NCBI RefSeq assembly: GCF_010731675.1
Contig: NZ_AP022584.1
Coordinates: 2,604,001-2,668,000, forward strand
Origin: Mycobacterium marseillense
GTDB taxonomy: Bacteria; Actinomycetota; Actinomycetes; Mycobacteriales; Mycobacteriaceae
DNA length: 64,000 nt
Direction of reading: 5' to 3'
Shown: piece by piece, positions 26,043 through 36,093 of the stretch
Layout: the number at the start of each line of letters is the position of its first letter
Numbering within the stretch: the first letter of the stretch is position 1
Program-made: the position numbers and the translations under genes
Notes under the pieces: model-generated
The model's input: only the letters and a program-made list of their open reading frames with translations
What the model was told of the DNA's origin: nothing
Database searches by the model: none

Positions 26043-29000
26043 CGGGCCGCCCCGTCGGTGTGCACCGGACAGCACGGCCGGATGGGGCAGTGCGTGCAAC
26101 CGTCGTTACGCCGCGCGACGAACTGCGGGCCGGCCGTCGCGTCCGCCGCGCGCCGGATGACATCGCGCCACTCGTCGCCGCCGGCCGCTGTCAGCGGATC
26201 CTGTTCCCGTTCGACGGCCCCCGCCGCCCCGGTCTTGCCGACGTAAACCAGCCGCGCCCCACCGGGTTCCACCGTGTCACCCCCGGAGGCCACCAAGCCT
26301 TCGGCCACCGCCAGCTGATACATCGCCAGCTGGGCGTGTTGCTGGGCGTCGTCCTTGCTCACGGGGGACTTGCCGGTCTTGACATCGACGATCACCAGCC
26401 GGCCGGCGGCGTCGCGCTCCAGCCGGTCGACGCGGCCGCGCAATCGCACCTGTTTCCCGTCGCCGGCGTCCAGCGTTGCGTCGATCTCGACCTCGACGCC
26501 GACCTCGGTCAGCGCCCCGCGGCTCTGGCTTCGCCATGCGACGAACGCCTCGAGCATCGCGCGGTGGCGGGCCAGCTCGTTGTCCGAATGCCATTGCGCC
26601 GCAAAGGGCAGGTGCCGCCAGGCGCGCTCCAGCTGAGCCAGCAGTTCCGATTCGCTCGTTTGCGGTTCGGCGACCAGCGCATGCACCACCGACCCGATGG
26701 TGGAGCGCAGATCGCGCGGGTTGGTCCCGCCGTGCCGTTCGGCCAGCCAGCGCAGCGGGCAGTCGGTCAGCGTCTGCAGGGTCGACGGGGTCAGCGTGAC
26801 GACGTCGTCGCCGCCCCGCAGCGGTTCGCCGGTGCTGACTGCGGTCAGGCCGTGCCATCCGGCCGGGTCCGCGCCGGCCACCCCGGCTTTGGCCAGCCGG
26901 GCCAATTGTGTTGCCGCGCAGTCGCGGGCGAGATCGTCCACCGCCCCGTCGGGGGCGCAGACCACGCCGCGCAGCCGACCCACCAGGGCGGCCGCCGACA
27001 GCACTCGCGGTGACGAAACAGGCTGCAGCACGTCATCGTCCACGTCCTCGTCGGCCCACTGCGCGATGTCGAAGAAGAACGGCGACGGCAGCGCGGCCGC
27101 GTGGTCCGCGCCGCCGGTGTCACTGTCGACGGCCGTCACCAGCAGCCGCCGACGGGCGCGGCCCATCGCCGCCACCAGCAACCTGCGCTCCTCGGCCGCC
27201 AGGGGGGCCCGCATCGAGGCATCCGCAGTGACCCCGTCCAGCTCGTCGAGCAGGCGCTGGGTGCCCAGCACACCGCCGCGGGGAACGGTGTTGGGCCATA
27301 ACCCATCCTGCAATCCGGCGATGACCACGAATTCCCATTCGTGTCCCAGCGCGGCGTGCGCGCTGAGCACCCTGACCTGCCCGGCCGTGGCCGCCGGCTC
27401 GGGGTTGGCGCTCGGCAGCTGCAGCGCGGCGACGTGCTCGACCAGCCCGCGCACCGACGCACCCGAAGTCCGCGACACGTAATCGTCGGTGATGTCGAAC
27501 AACGCGGTCACCGACTCGAGATCCCGGGTGGCCTGGGCGGCGGCGGGACCGCCGCGCTCGCTGACCGACAGCCAGCGCCGCTGCAGCCCGGACCGGTGCC
27601 AGGCGGCCCACAGGGTGTAGCGCGGGTCTTCACCGGCGCCGTGGCACCGCGCGGCCGCATCCAGCACCGCGCGAACCTTGCGCAGCGAGCGGAACTGCGG
27701 GCCGGGCGGCACGGCGTCCGACAGCGCCTCGACCAACAGCTCGGTGAAATCGCCGGACGGGTGATCGGGGTTGGCGCGCTGCAGCGTTCGGCGCAGCTGG
27801 CGCAGCGAAACCGGGTCGACACGACCGATGGGCCCGGTCAGCAACGCGAGCGCCTGCTGTCCGTTCAGCCCGTCTGCGGCGGCCAGCAGCACGGTCAGCA
27901 GCGCACGCACCGCCGGCTCCTCGGCCAGCGGCCCGGTGGCGGGGGCCGCGGCCACCGGCACCCCGGCGGCGGCCAGCGCACGCGGCAACCGCGCGCCGGC
28001 CCGCGGCACCGAGCGGACGATGACCGCCATCTGCGACCAGGGCACGCCGTCGACCAGGTGCGCCCGCCGCAGCGCGTCGGCGATCGCCGCCGCCTCGGCG
28101 TGCGCGGAGGCGGCGAGCCGCACCGTGACCGACCCTTCCCCCGGCCCGGCGCCGTCGATCCGGCGGCCGGCGCTGCCGCCGGGCAACCGGGCGGCGATGC
28201 CGCTGACGGCGCGGGCCACAGCGGGCGCGCAGCGATGCGACGTCGTCAACGTCACCGCCGGGCCGTCGCCGTCGAGCAGCCCGGCCGGTTCGCCGCCCCG
28301 GAAGCCGAACACCGCCTGGTTGGGGTCGCCGGCGATCAGCGCCAGCTCGGCGCCCGCCGCGAGCACCCGAACCAGGCGAGCGGCCTGCGGGTCGAGTTGT
28401 TGGGCGTCGTCGACGAGCAGAACGCGAATCCGGCCGCGTTCGGCGGCCAGCAGCTCGGGGTCGACGGCGAACGCCTCCAGCGCCGCGCCCACCAATTCGG
28501 CGGCGCCGAGCGCGGGGGACGTCGCCTCCGGCGCGGCCGTGCCGACCGCCGCGCGCAGCAGCATCACCTGCTCGTACTGGCGCGCGAACTGACCGGCCGC
28601 CGTCCATTCCGGCCGGCGGCAGCGGCGGCCCAGCCGCTCCAATTCCTGGGGGTCGATACCGCGTTCGGCGCAGCGGGCCAGCAGGTTTCGCAGTTCGGTG
28701 GCGAACCCCGCGGTGCTCAGCGCCGGCCGTAGCTGCGCCGGCCATGCGGTCGCCGCGCGCGGGCCGTCGTCGAGGTCTCCGGCCAGCAGTTCCCGGATGA
28801 TGGCGTCCTGCTCGGCGCTGGTGACCAGCCGCGGGGGTGCATCGCCGGCACGCTCGGCGGCGCGCCGCAAGACCGCGTAGGCGTACCCGTGCACGGTCCG
28901 CACCAGCGGTTCGCTGACGGCGACGCGACCCGGGCCGTCCGATCGCGAGCGCAGCAACGCCGTCGTCAATGCGCTGCGCTCGGCCATCCCGAGCCGGCCG

Positions 29001-29185
29001 GAACCGGTAAGCAGCAGAACCGATTCCGGGTCCATCCCGCCGTCGATCTGGGCGACCGCCGCGTCGATCAGCAGGCTGCTCTTGCCGGTGCCGGGCCCGC
29101 CCAGCACGCGAACGACCCCGCGCGCCCCGGGCACCAGCAGAGCGCTCGCGTCGGCCTCCCAGGTGTGTGCCATGGCTGCATGCAA
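26039..29185 (-). CDS. adnA: AdnA, helicase-nuclease subunit
   Basis: 1048 residues from ATG 29185 (an ATG four codons later is equally plausible). Walker A is GGPGTGKSS. Motif II reads VDDAQQLD, lacking the usual glutamate, while GDPNQAVFGFRGGE is well kept. The nuclease domain near the C-terminus has RGRVDRLE and LVIVDVKTGKSP. A cysteine in LTDCPLRWL plus three in the tail (CTHCPIRPCC) could hold an AddB-type 4Fe-4S cluster. AdnA pairs with AdnB for double-strand-break resection. It is first in the adnA-adnB operon and divergent from a small acidic gene. Confidence 0.93.
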   Translation of the reverse strand: MHAAMAHTWEADASALLVPGARGVVRVLGGPGTGKSSLLIDAAVAQIDGGMDPESVLLLTGSGRLGMAERSALTTALLRSRSDGPGRVAVSEPLVRTVHGYAYAVLRRAAERAGDAPPRLVTSAEQDAIIRELLAGDLDDGPRAATAWPAQLRPALSTAGFATELRNLLARCAERGIDPQELERLGRRCRRPEWTAAGQFARQYEQVMLLRAAVGTAAPEATSPALGAAELVGAALEAFAVDPELLAAERGRIRVLLVDDAQQLDPQAARLVRVLAAGAELALIAGDPNQAVFGFRGGEPAGLLDGDGPAVTLTTSHRCAPAVARAVSGIAARLPGGSAGRRIDGAGPGEGSVTVRLAASAHAEAAAIADALRRAHLVDGVPWSQMAVIVRSVPRAGARLPRALAAAGVPVAAAPATGPLAEEPAVRALLTVLLAAADGLNGQQALALLTGPIGRVDPVSLRQLRRTLQRANPDHPSGDFTELLVEALSDAVPPGPQFRSLRKVRAVLDAAARCHGAGEDPRYTLWAAWHRSGLQRRWLSVSERGGPAAAQATRDLESVTALFDITDDYVSRTSGASVRGLVEHVAALQLPSANPEPAATAGQVRVLSAHAALGHEWEFVVIAGLQDGLWPNTVPRGGVLGTQRLLDELDGVTADASMRAPLAAEERRLLVAAMGRARRRLLVTAVDSDTGGADHAAALPSPFFFDIAQWADEDVDDDVLQPVSSPRVLSAAALVGRLRGVVCAPDGAVDDLARDCAATQLARLAKAGVAGADPAGWHGLTAVSTGEPLRGGDDVVTLTPSTLQTLTDCPLRWLAERHGGTNPRDLRSTIGSVVHALVAEPQTSESELLAQLERAWRHLPFAAQWHSDNELARHRAMLEAFVAWRSQSRGALTEVGVEVEIDATLDAGDGKQVRLRGRVDRLERDAAGRLVIVDVKTGKSPVSKDDAQQHAQLAMYQLAVAEGLVASGGDTVEPGGARLVYVGKTGAAGAVEREQDPLTAAGGDEWRDVIRRAADATAGPQFVARRNDGCTHCPIRPCCPVHTDGAAR

Positions 29186-29295
29186 TCACCAGGGTGTGAC
29201 AAGTGGGCCCGGCCGACGCCGACGCCGGCTCCTACTCTGGAAGTCGCAGCAGCGCGAAGAATGATCTCGAGGCAGCACAGGAGGGGTTGAAGACC

Positions 29296-29496
29296 ATGAC
29301 GGACGAACGCGGCTTTCCCACCGACGAGGCGCCCGAGGGCGACGCGGTGGAGCAACGCCGGCCCGCCGCTTCCGACGACGACGCCGGCCTGGACATCAAT
29401 TACGTGAGCGCCCGGGATCGCGAGGCCAACGAAGCCGACGTGATCGAGCAGGCCTACGTCGTGTCCGCGGACGACGATCGGGATGACGACCGCTGA
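29296..29496 (+). CDS. Small acidic conserved protein
   Basis: 66 residues from the ATG at 29296, which has AGGAGGGG about 9 bases in front; an earlier in-frame ATG at 29203 lacks a ribosome site and codes for low-complexity sequence. The protein is very acidic and disorder-like, beginning MTDERGFPTDEAPEG, with LDINYVSARDREANEADVIEQ as the only structured-looking segment and an Asp/Arg tail. No family recognised. It lies between adnA (divergent) and lipV (45 bases downstream, same strand). Confidence 0.7.
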   Translation: MTDERGFPTDEAPEGDAVEQRRPAASDDDAGLDINYVSARDREANEADVIEQAYVVSADDDRDDDR

Positions 29497-29541
29497 GGGC
29501 CGCCCGCGAAGCCCGGTGATGACGGCTGGCACCATCGACGC

Positions 29542-30327
29542 GTGACCGCTGAGTTGTACGTCCACCGCTACGGCCCGTCCGGTCCGGCGCGGATCCTGGC
29601 GCTGCACGGGTTGACCGGGCACGGGCAGCGCTGGCAGCAGCTGTCCGGCCTGCTACCCGAGATCGGGCTGGCCGCACCGGATCTACTCGGCCACGGCCGC
29701 TCCTCGTGGGCTGCGCCGTGGACCATCGACGCCAACGTCGCGGCGCTGGCCGCCCTGCTCGACGCGCAGGCCGGCACGCCGGTGGTGGTGGTCGGCCATT
29801 CGTTCGGCGCGGGCCTTGCCATGCACGTGGCCGCGGCCCGGCCGAACCAGGTGGCGGGACTGCTGCTCCTGGATCCGGCGATCGGGCTGGACGGCGCGTG
29901 GATGGGCGAGATCGCCGAGGCCATGTTGTCCTCGCCCGACTATCCCGACGCCGAGGAAGCGCGCATGGAGAAGGTGCATGGTTCGTGGTCGGACGTCGAG
30001 CCCGCGCTGCTCGACGCCGAGCTCGACGAGCATCTGATCGCGCTGCCGAATGGACGCTACGGCTGGCGCATCAGCCTGCCGGCGATGATGGCGTACTGGA
30101 GCGAGCTCGCCCGCGACGCCGTGCTGCCGCCGGCCCACACGCCCACGATCCTGGTGCGCGCCAAGCGAACATCGCCGCCGTATGTCACCGACGAACTCGT
30201 TACGGGCCTTGCGCAGCGGCTGGGATCCCGTTTCCGGCTGCTGGATTTCGACTGCAACCACATGGTGCCCTACGCCAAGCCCGACGACGTCGCCGCGCTG
30301 GCCCGCGAGTTGCTGGAAGCCCGCTGA
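29542..30327 (+). CDS. lipV: Alpha/beta hydrolase (LipV-like)
   Basis: 261 residues. Alpha/beta-hydrolase core: the oxyanion region LHGLTGHGQRW, the nucleophile elbow GHSFGAG (Ser at about 93), an acid in the C-terminal half and the catalytic His in DFDCNHMVPYAKPDD. The strings PDLLGHGRSSWAAPWTIDANV and LPNGRYGWRISLPAMMAYWSELARD match M. tuberculosis LipV (Rv3203) closely as I recall it. LipV is a carboxylesterase acting on short to medium acyl esters. The start is a GTG. The ATL gene starts three bases after the lipV stop, so the two form an operon. Confidence 0.88.
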   Translation: MTAELYVHRYGPSGPARILALHGLTGHGQRWQQLSGLLPEIGLAAPDLLGHGRSSWAAPWTIDANVAALAALLDAQAGTPVVVVGHSFGAGLAMHVAAARPNQVAGLLLLDPAIGLDGAWMGEIAEAMLSSPDYPDAEEARMEKVHGSWSDVEPALLDAELDEHLIALPNGRYGWRISLPAMMAYWSELARDAVLPPAHTPTILVRAKRTSPPYVTDELVTGLAQRLGSRFRLLDFDCNHMVPYAKPDDVAALARELLEAR

Positions 30328-30329
30328 CC

Positions 30330-30701
30330 GTGGCGCCGGTGACCGAGGATCAGGTCGAGCGGGTGCGAGCGCTGGTCGCCGCCATCCCGTCCGGCAGGGT
30401 GGCCACCTACGGCGACATCGCCTCGGTCGCAGGGCTTTCCAGTCCGCGAATCGTCGGCTGGATCATGCGGACCGACTCCTCTGACCTGCCGTGGCACCGC
30501 GTCATCACCGCCTCCGGGCGTCCGGCGCGCCATCTGACCACCCGCCAGCTGGAGCTGCTGCGCGCCGAGGGCGTGCTTGCCCACGACGGCCGGATCGCGC
30601 TGGCCGAGGTTCGCTACGAATTCCCCAACGGGGCTTACCGGCCGGTGGCGATCGCCAGCGCGGCGAAGCGCCGCGCAGCGGGTCGCCACGCGGCCGACTA
30701 G
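30330..30701 (+). CDS. Alkyltransferase-like (ATL) protein, MGMT fold
   Basis: 123 residues from GTG 30330 (GTG 30339 also fits). It has the C-terminal MGMT helix-turn-helix and active-site region, GRVATYGDIASVAGLSSPRIVGWIM, but the canonical PCHRV is PWHRV here (Trp55 in place of the methyl-accepting Cys). That replacement defines ATL proteins, which bind O6-alkylguanine and flag it for nucleotide excision repair instead of repairing it. It corresponds to Rv3204. The stop overlaps the convergent Rv3205c-type gene by four bases. Confidence 0.88.
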   Translation: MAPVTEDQVERVRALVAAIPSGRVATYGDIASVAGLSSPRIVGWIMRTDSSDLPWHRVITASGRPARHLTTRQLELLRAEGVLAHDGRIALAEVRYEFPNGAYRPVAIASAAKRRAAGRHAAD

Positions 30702-31552
30702 AGCACCAGCCGGACCAGCGCCGCGGTGCGGGCCAGCCCGGGGAACGCCTCGGCGGTGGAACGCGGGTGTAGCGCGTGGACCGCAAGGCGAAACATCAAC
30801 GCCCGCAACAACATCTGCGGCCATTCCGGCAGGGCGTTCCAGCGTTCGATGAGTCCGTCGTCGGCCTCACCCCAGGACAACGCGTCGATGACGACCACGC
30901 CCGCCGCCCACGACGCCGGTCGCCAGTACGGGCTGATGTCGGTGATGCCGGGTGCCGCGGTGCCGACGAAAAGCACTGTGCCGTAAAGGTCCCCGTGCAC
31001 CAACTGGTTGGGGCTCTTGGTCGGCTTGCGCAACGTGGCGAGCTGGTTGAGCAGCTCCACCGAGCGCTCGGCGTCCGCGGTCGCGGGGGCCGTTCGGGCG
31101 CCGGGCGGCACGGAGGCCAGCGGCCGTTCCTCCCAGGCCGCGCGGTCGGCGGCGATGAAGATGTCGACGTCCCCCCAGGGCGCCGTGGGGCCCTGGGTCA
31201 GAAAGCGGGGGCGGTCCAGTTTGCCCGTCGCCTCGTGCAGGCGCACCGCCGCCGAGACGACCTCGTCGTGGCGGGGCTCCGGCGTGCCGGCGACGAAGGT
31301 GTCCGCGCGCCACCCGGAAACGACGTAGCGCCCGTCGGTGGAACGGACCGGGCGGGCCAGCCGGACGCCGTCGACGAACAACGTCTCGCGAACCCGGGCG
31401 GACCACGACGCGCGGGCATTGTCGGCCACCAGCGACAAGACGACTTCACCGCACCGCCAGCCGCCCTCCCAGCTGGCGCCCAGATAGACGGGTTTGACGC
31501 CGGCCAAACCGAACGCCGACAGCACATGGTCCGGCGGTGGCTCGACAGTCAC
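30698..31552 (-). CDS. Actinobacterial TIGR02569-type protein (Rv3205c orthologue)
   Basis: 284 residues, cytosolic. LVHGDLYGTVLFVG and GITDISPYWRPASWAAGVVVIDALSW look like the catalytic and metal-binding loops of aminoglycoside-phosphotransferase-type kinases, although the Asn of the HGD(x)4N loop is absent (HGDLYGTVL). It is probably an APH-fold protein of unknown substrate. Immediately upstream on the same strand, with a 35-base gap, is moeZ. Orthologues keep this position in mycobacteria. Confidence 0.8.
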   Translation of the reverse strand: MTVEPPPDHVLSAFGLAGVKPVYLGASWEGGWRCGEVVLSLVADNARASWSARVRETLFVDGVRLARPVRSTDGRYVVSGWRADTFVAGTPEPRHDEVVSAAVRLHEATGKLDRPRFLTQGPTAPWGDVDIFIAADRAAWEERPLASVPPGARTAPATADAERSVELLNQLATLRKPTKSPNQLVHGDLYGTVLFVGTAAPGITDISPYWRPASWAAGVVVIDALSWGEADDGLIERWNALPEWPQMLLRALMFRLAVHALHPRSTAEAFPGLARTAALVRLVL

Positions 31553-31587
31553 ACCGGTACTCTAAACGAGTACAACAGTCCTATTGG

Positions 31588-32787
31588 TCAGTACAGGATC
31601 ATGTCGGGTTGCATCTGCTGCGCCCAGGCCACAATTCCGCCCTCCAAGTGCACCGCATCGGCGAATCCCGCCTGCTTCAGCACCGCCAGCGCCTGCGCCG
31701 AGCGAACCCCCGTTTTGCAATACAGCACCGGCATGCGATCCCGCGGCAGCTTTGCCAGACCCTCCCCGGAGTTGATCGACGACTGCGGGACCAGCTGCGC
31801 CCCGTCGATGTGCACGATGTCGAACTCCACGGGCTCGCGGACGTCGATCAGGGCCAGCTCCTTGCCGGAATCCAGCAGCTCGCGCAGCTCCCGCGGGGTG
31901 ATGGCGGAGTCATCGGCGAGCGCGTCGTCGGCCGGGGCTTCGGCCACCACGCCACACAACTGCTCGTAGTCAACGAGCTCGGTGATCGTCGGCCTCGACG
32001 CGTCGGTCGGGTCGCGACGAATCGCGATGGTGCGGTAGGTCATTTGCAGCGCGTCGTAGATCATCAATCGCCCCAGCAGCGAGTCGCCGATGCCGGTGAT
32101 GAGTTTGATCACTTCAGTGCTCATCACCGAGGCGATGGACGCGCAGACGATGCCCAGCACGCCGCCCTCGGCGCACGACGGCACGGTGCCGGGCGGCGGC
32201 GGCTCCGGGTAGAGATCGCGGTAGTTGAGGCCGCGTCCGTCGGGCGCGTCCTCCCAGCACACCGAGATCTGGCCCTCGAATTGGTAGATCGACCCCCACA
32301 CGTACGGCTTTTTCGCCAGCACCGCCGCGTCGTTGATCAGATAGCGGGTGGCGAAGTTGTCGGTGCCGTCCACGATCAGGTCGTACTGGCCGAACAACTC
32401 GACGGCGTTGGTGGAGTCCAGGCGTACCTCGTGCAGGCGCACGTCGACCAGCGGGTTGATCGCGGCCATCGACTCGCGCGCCGAGACGGCCTTGGGCCGC
32501 CCGACGTCGGCGACGCCGTGGATGATCTGGCGGTGCAGGTTGGATTCCTCGACGACGTCGAATTCGACGATGCCGATGGTGCCCACGCCTGCGGCGGCCA
32601 GGTAGAGCAGGGTCGGCGCCCCCAGGCCGCCGGCGCCGATCACCAGCACCCGGGCGTTCTTGAGCCGCTTCTGCCCGTCGACGCCCAGGCCGGGAATGAT
32701 CAGGTGACGGCTGTAGCGGGCCACCTCGTCACCGGTCAGGTGGTCTGCGGGCGCCACCAGCGGCGGCAACGACGACACGGACAACAT
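31588..32787 (-). CDS. moeZ: MoeZ/MoeB1 adenylyltransferase-sulfurtransferase
   Basis: 399 residues in two domains. Residues about 20-270 are an E1-like adenylation domain (ARYSRHLIIPGLGVDGQ, GAGGLGAPTLLYLAAAGVG, the NLHRQ loop and the DGTDNFATRY site). Residues about 300-396 are a rhodanese domain with the persulfide cysteine in VLYCKTGVRSAQAL. It adenylates and sulfurates sulfur carriers such as CysO, MoaD and ThiS-type proteins, feeding cysteine, molybdopterin and thiamine routes. Matches Rv3206c. The start ATG has a GAGGAG-rich region just upstream. Confidence 0.93.
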   Translation of the reverse strand: MLSVSSLPPLVAPADHLTGDEVARYSRHLIIPGLGVDGQKRLKNARVLVIGAGGLGAPTLLYLAAAGVGTIGIVEFDVVEESNLHRQIIHGVADVGRPKAVSARESMAAINPLVDVRLHEVRLDSTNAVELFGQYDLIVDGTDNFATRYLINDAAVLAKKPYVWGSIYQFEGQISVCWEDAPDGRGLNYRDLYPEPPPPGTVPSCAEGGVLGIVCASIASVMSTEVIKLITGIGDSLLGRLMIYDALQMTYRTIAIRRDPTDASRPTITELVDYEQLCGVVAEAPADDALADDSAITPRELRELLDSGKELALIDVREPVEFDIVHIDGAQLVPQSSINSGEGLAKLPRDRMPVLYCKTGVRSAQALAVLKQAGFADAVHLEGGIVAWAQQMQPDMILY

Positions 32788-32878
32788 CTCCTCGGTTTGG
32801 CTTCTCCAACCATCACAGCAGCCCGCCGGGACGACGGCAACGAGACGTCGCGCTCGAACGATCGGGCTAGGCCGATTG

Positions 32879-32925
32879 CCCGCCTCCTCCTCACGCCACT
32901 ACGCGGCGCGCATCGTCGGCGGGCT
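32879..32925. repeat. Diverged relative of the 48-bp repeat
   Basis: The string at 32879-32925 shares spacing and blocks with the repeats at 20282 and 20338 (CTCCTC, CGCGG, GCATCGTCG, CGGGCT) but has several substitutions. It spans the stop codon of the DUF3152 gene. Possibly one member of a dispersed intergenic family. Confidence 0.4.
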
Positions 32926-33961
32926 AGGCGATCGGGTACGGCCAGGGGTTGAACCGGCAGGTCTTCCCGTCGGCCTTGACGGTGTCGGGGTCGAATCCCG
33001 CGGCGTCGTTGTTAGACGTCGAGAACGTCTGCTGCATCATCACCGGCGCCAGGGCGCCCTGCTGTTCGCAAGCCTCGTGGTGCAGGTATCCGATGGCGTG
33101 GCCGACCTCGTGGTTGATCACGTACTGCCGGTACGAGCCGATATCGCCTTCGAACGGCACGGCGCCGCGCACCCAGCGCGCCTCGTTGATGAAGACCCGG
33201 GCCTCGCGGTTGGCGCCGAAAACCGGGTTGTAGCAGGACGTCTCCAGCCGGAATTCGTAGCCGCAACCCTCCCGCACCGTCACCGGCGACACCAGCGAGA
33301 TCCGAAAGTCCGGCTTTACCCCGTTGGCAACGTCGACCCGGATGAAGGCGAACTGCGGGTTGTGCGTCCAGCCCTTCGGATTCGCCAGGGTCTGGTCGAC
33401 CATCTGGGCGAACGCCTCGTCGCCACCGAACATCGTCGGATCGATGCCGTTCTCCACCTCGACGGTGTACCGGAACACCTTGGCGGTGCCCTGACCGATC
33501 TGGGGCGTCGCGCCGGGCACCACGTGCCACGTCTTGTCGCCCGCTTCGGTGAAGGGGCCGCCGTCCGGCAACGTCCCGGCCGGCAGGTTGGCGTCGAACG
33601 CGGCGAGCCCGCGCGGCGGGGCGTCGATGATCGTGGTGCCCACCGCGCCGATCGCGGGCGGAGTCTCGATGGGCTGACTGGCCGTCGGCTTCGACGCGCC
33701 GGCGCCGGTCACCGTCTGGTACATGACCACGCCGGTCAGCACCGCCAGCACGGGCAGGGCGTACGCGCGCCAGCCGTAGGTGGAGACGAACCGCCCCAGC
33801 CACGTCTGTTTACGCCACTGGCGCTGCCGCTCACGATCGGCCCGCGCCCGCCCGGCTTCCGGGGCGGCCAAGGGGTCGCGCAGCGCGCGCAACGGCTCGC
33901 GCCACTCGTCGCGCAGCACCGGCACGCGACCGCTACTGCGCGGGGGCCGCTGCGACGTCAT
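32924..33961 (-). CDS. DUF3152 membrane-anchored metalloprotease (Rv3207c orthologue)
   Basis: 345 residues from the ATG at 33961; frame upstream of it is open but low-complexity. A cytoplasmic Arg-rich N-terminus and one membrane helix (about 60-82, ALPVLAVLTGVVMYQTV) precede an extracellular catalytic domain with a metzincin-like HEVGHAIGYLH zinc site (His284, Glu285, His288, His294) and paired cysteines. It corresponds to Rv3207c, reported as a secreted or anchored metalloprotease active on host and bacterial substrates. It is divergent from the TetR gene 198 bases away. Confidence 0.88.
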   Translation of the reverse strand: MTSQRPPRSSGRVPVLRDEWREPLRALRDPLAAPEAGRARADRERQRQWRKQTWLGRFVSTYGWRAYALPVLAVLTGVVMYQTVTGAGASKPTASQPIETPPAIGAVGTTIIDAPPRGLAAFDANLPAGTLPDGGPFTEAGDKTWHVVPGATPQIGQGTAKVFRYTVEVENGIDPTMFGGDEAFAQMVDQTLANPKGWTHNPQFAFIRVDVANGVKPDFRISLVSPVTVREGCGYEFRLETSCYNPVFGANREARVFINEARWVRGAVPFEGDIGSYRQYVINHEVGHAIGYLHHEACEQQGALAPVMMQQTFSTSNNDAAGFDPDTVKADGKTCRFNPWPYPIA

Positions 33962-34084
33962 TTTCCCAGGATTACACAGCCGGCCACCCGCGCCGACCGT
34001 GGCGCGCCCGAATCCCCCGCCCGACACCGCTTCTGCCAGCGGCGACAAAGGCGATGGCGGGAGCTGCAACCCCGCGGGTAGTAA

Positions 34085-35100
<1,016 letters not shown>

Positions 35101-35301
35101 GGTCACCCCTTCCGTAGGCATTGGAGTCGTGCGCGGGCGGCGAAGTCCCAGCCCTGTCAGCAGCAGGCTAGTTGACGCGGCTGACCCCCACCTCGTCGCG
35201 TCCCCACACTTCGCGGTCAGCGAAACTTCGGTCGCGCGCCGATAACGATTCGCTTGCAGGTTGTCTCACGCACCCGCGCGATACCCGATCCGTGCTTTCA
35301 C

Positions 35302-36027
35302 ATGGCTAACTTCGGCCCCATGGGTACCACATTGCCGCACCTCGACGACCGGATCCGGAGCTACCCGGACGACGACGCTGACGACTGCGACACCGACCCC
35401 TACCTGAATGCCGACTACAACTGGACGGGCTGGCCGGCCGACTCGCGCTGGCGACCCGCGACGGCCATTCTCGGCGCGGTGGTGGCCGTGGGCGCCATCG
35501 CCACCGCCGTCATCATCAACAGCGGCGACAGCGCGTCCACCAAGGCCACGCTGGGAGCGCCGACCCCGAGCGTGGTGACCACGGCGCCCGCGACGACCAA
35601 GGCGTCCACGCCGCCGAGCCCCTCACGCGTGGCCCAGCTGCCGCCCGAGACCGTGACGACCGTCACCACACCGAGCGCCGCGCCGAGCACCCCCGCGGCC
35701 CAAATGCCCACGGCCGCACCGTCTCTCGTGCCGGCGCCGCCGACGGCAGCGCTGAACCCGCGCACCGTCGTCTACAGCGTGAGCGGGACCAAGCAGCTGC
35801 TGGACCTGGTGAACGTGGTCTACACCGACGCGCGGGGGGTCCCCCAGAGCGAGTTCAACGTGTCGCTGCCGTGGTCGAAGGTGGTGGTCCTCAATCCCGG
35901 CGTGCAGACCGAATCGGTCGTCGCGACGAGCTTCTACGGCCAGCTCAGCTGCTCGGTCTTCAACGCCGCCGGCCAGCGGATCATGGCGTCGGGCAACCCG
36001 TCGAACATGGCGACCTGCTCACACTGA
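35302..36027 (+). CDS. MmpS-like membrane protein (Rv3209 orthologue)
   Basis: About 241 residues from ATG 35302 (35320 and 35254 are alternatives; none has a good ribosome site). An acidic cytoplasmic N-terminus is followed by one membrane helix (ATAILGAVVAVGAIATAVII), then a Thr/Pro/Ala-rich periplasmic linker of about 80 residues and a C-terminal beta domain resembling MmpS proteins (TVVYSVSGTKQLLDLVNVVYTDARG, LPWSKVVVL, SFYGQLSCSVFNAAGQRI). MmpS proteins assist MmpL lipid exporters, but no mmpL lies here. The 80-residue low-complexity linker makes length variation likely. Confidence 0.82.
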   Translation: MANFGPMGTTLPHLDDRIRSYPDDDADDCDTDPYLNADYNWTGWPADSRWRPATAILGAVVAVGAIATAVIINSGDSASTKATLGAPTPSVVTTAPATTKASTPPSPSRVAQLPPETVTTVTTPSAAPSTPAAQMPTAAPSLVPAPPTAALNPRTVVYSVSGTKQLLDLVNVVYTDARGVPQSEFNVSLPWSKVVVLNPGVQTESVVATSFYGQLSCSVFNAAGQRIMASGNPSNMATCSH

Positions 36028-36093
36028 GTCCTGTGGCCCACGCCCGCGACCCGCTGCGCCCGGCCACGCCGCGCTTGCGAGCACGGCGAAGCG

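Noticed and set aside
29706..30701. Long start of the ATL frame reaching back into lipV
   Set aside because: The upstream 200 codons are shadow sequence of lipV; the ATL domain only begins after 30330.
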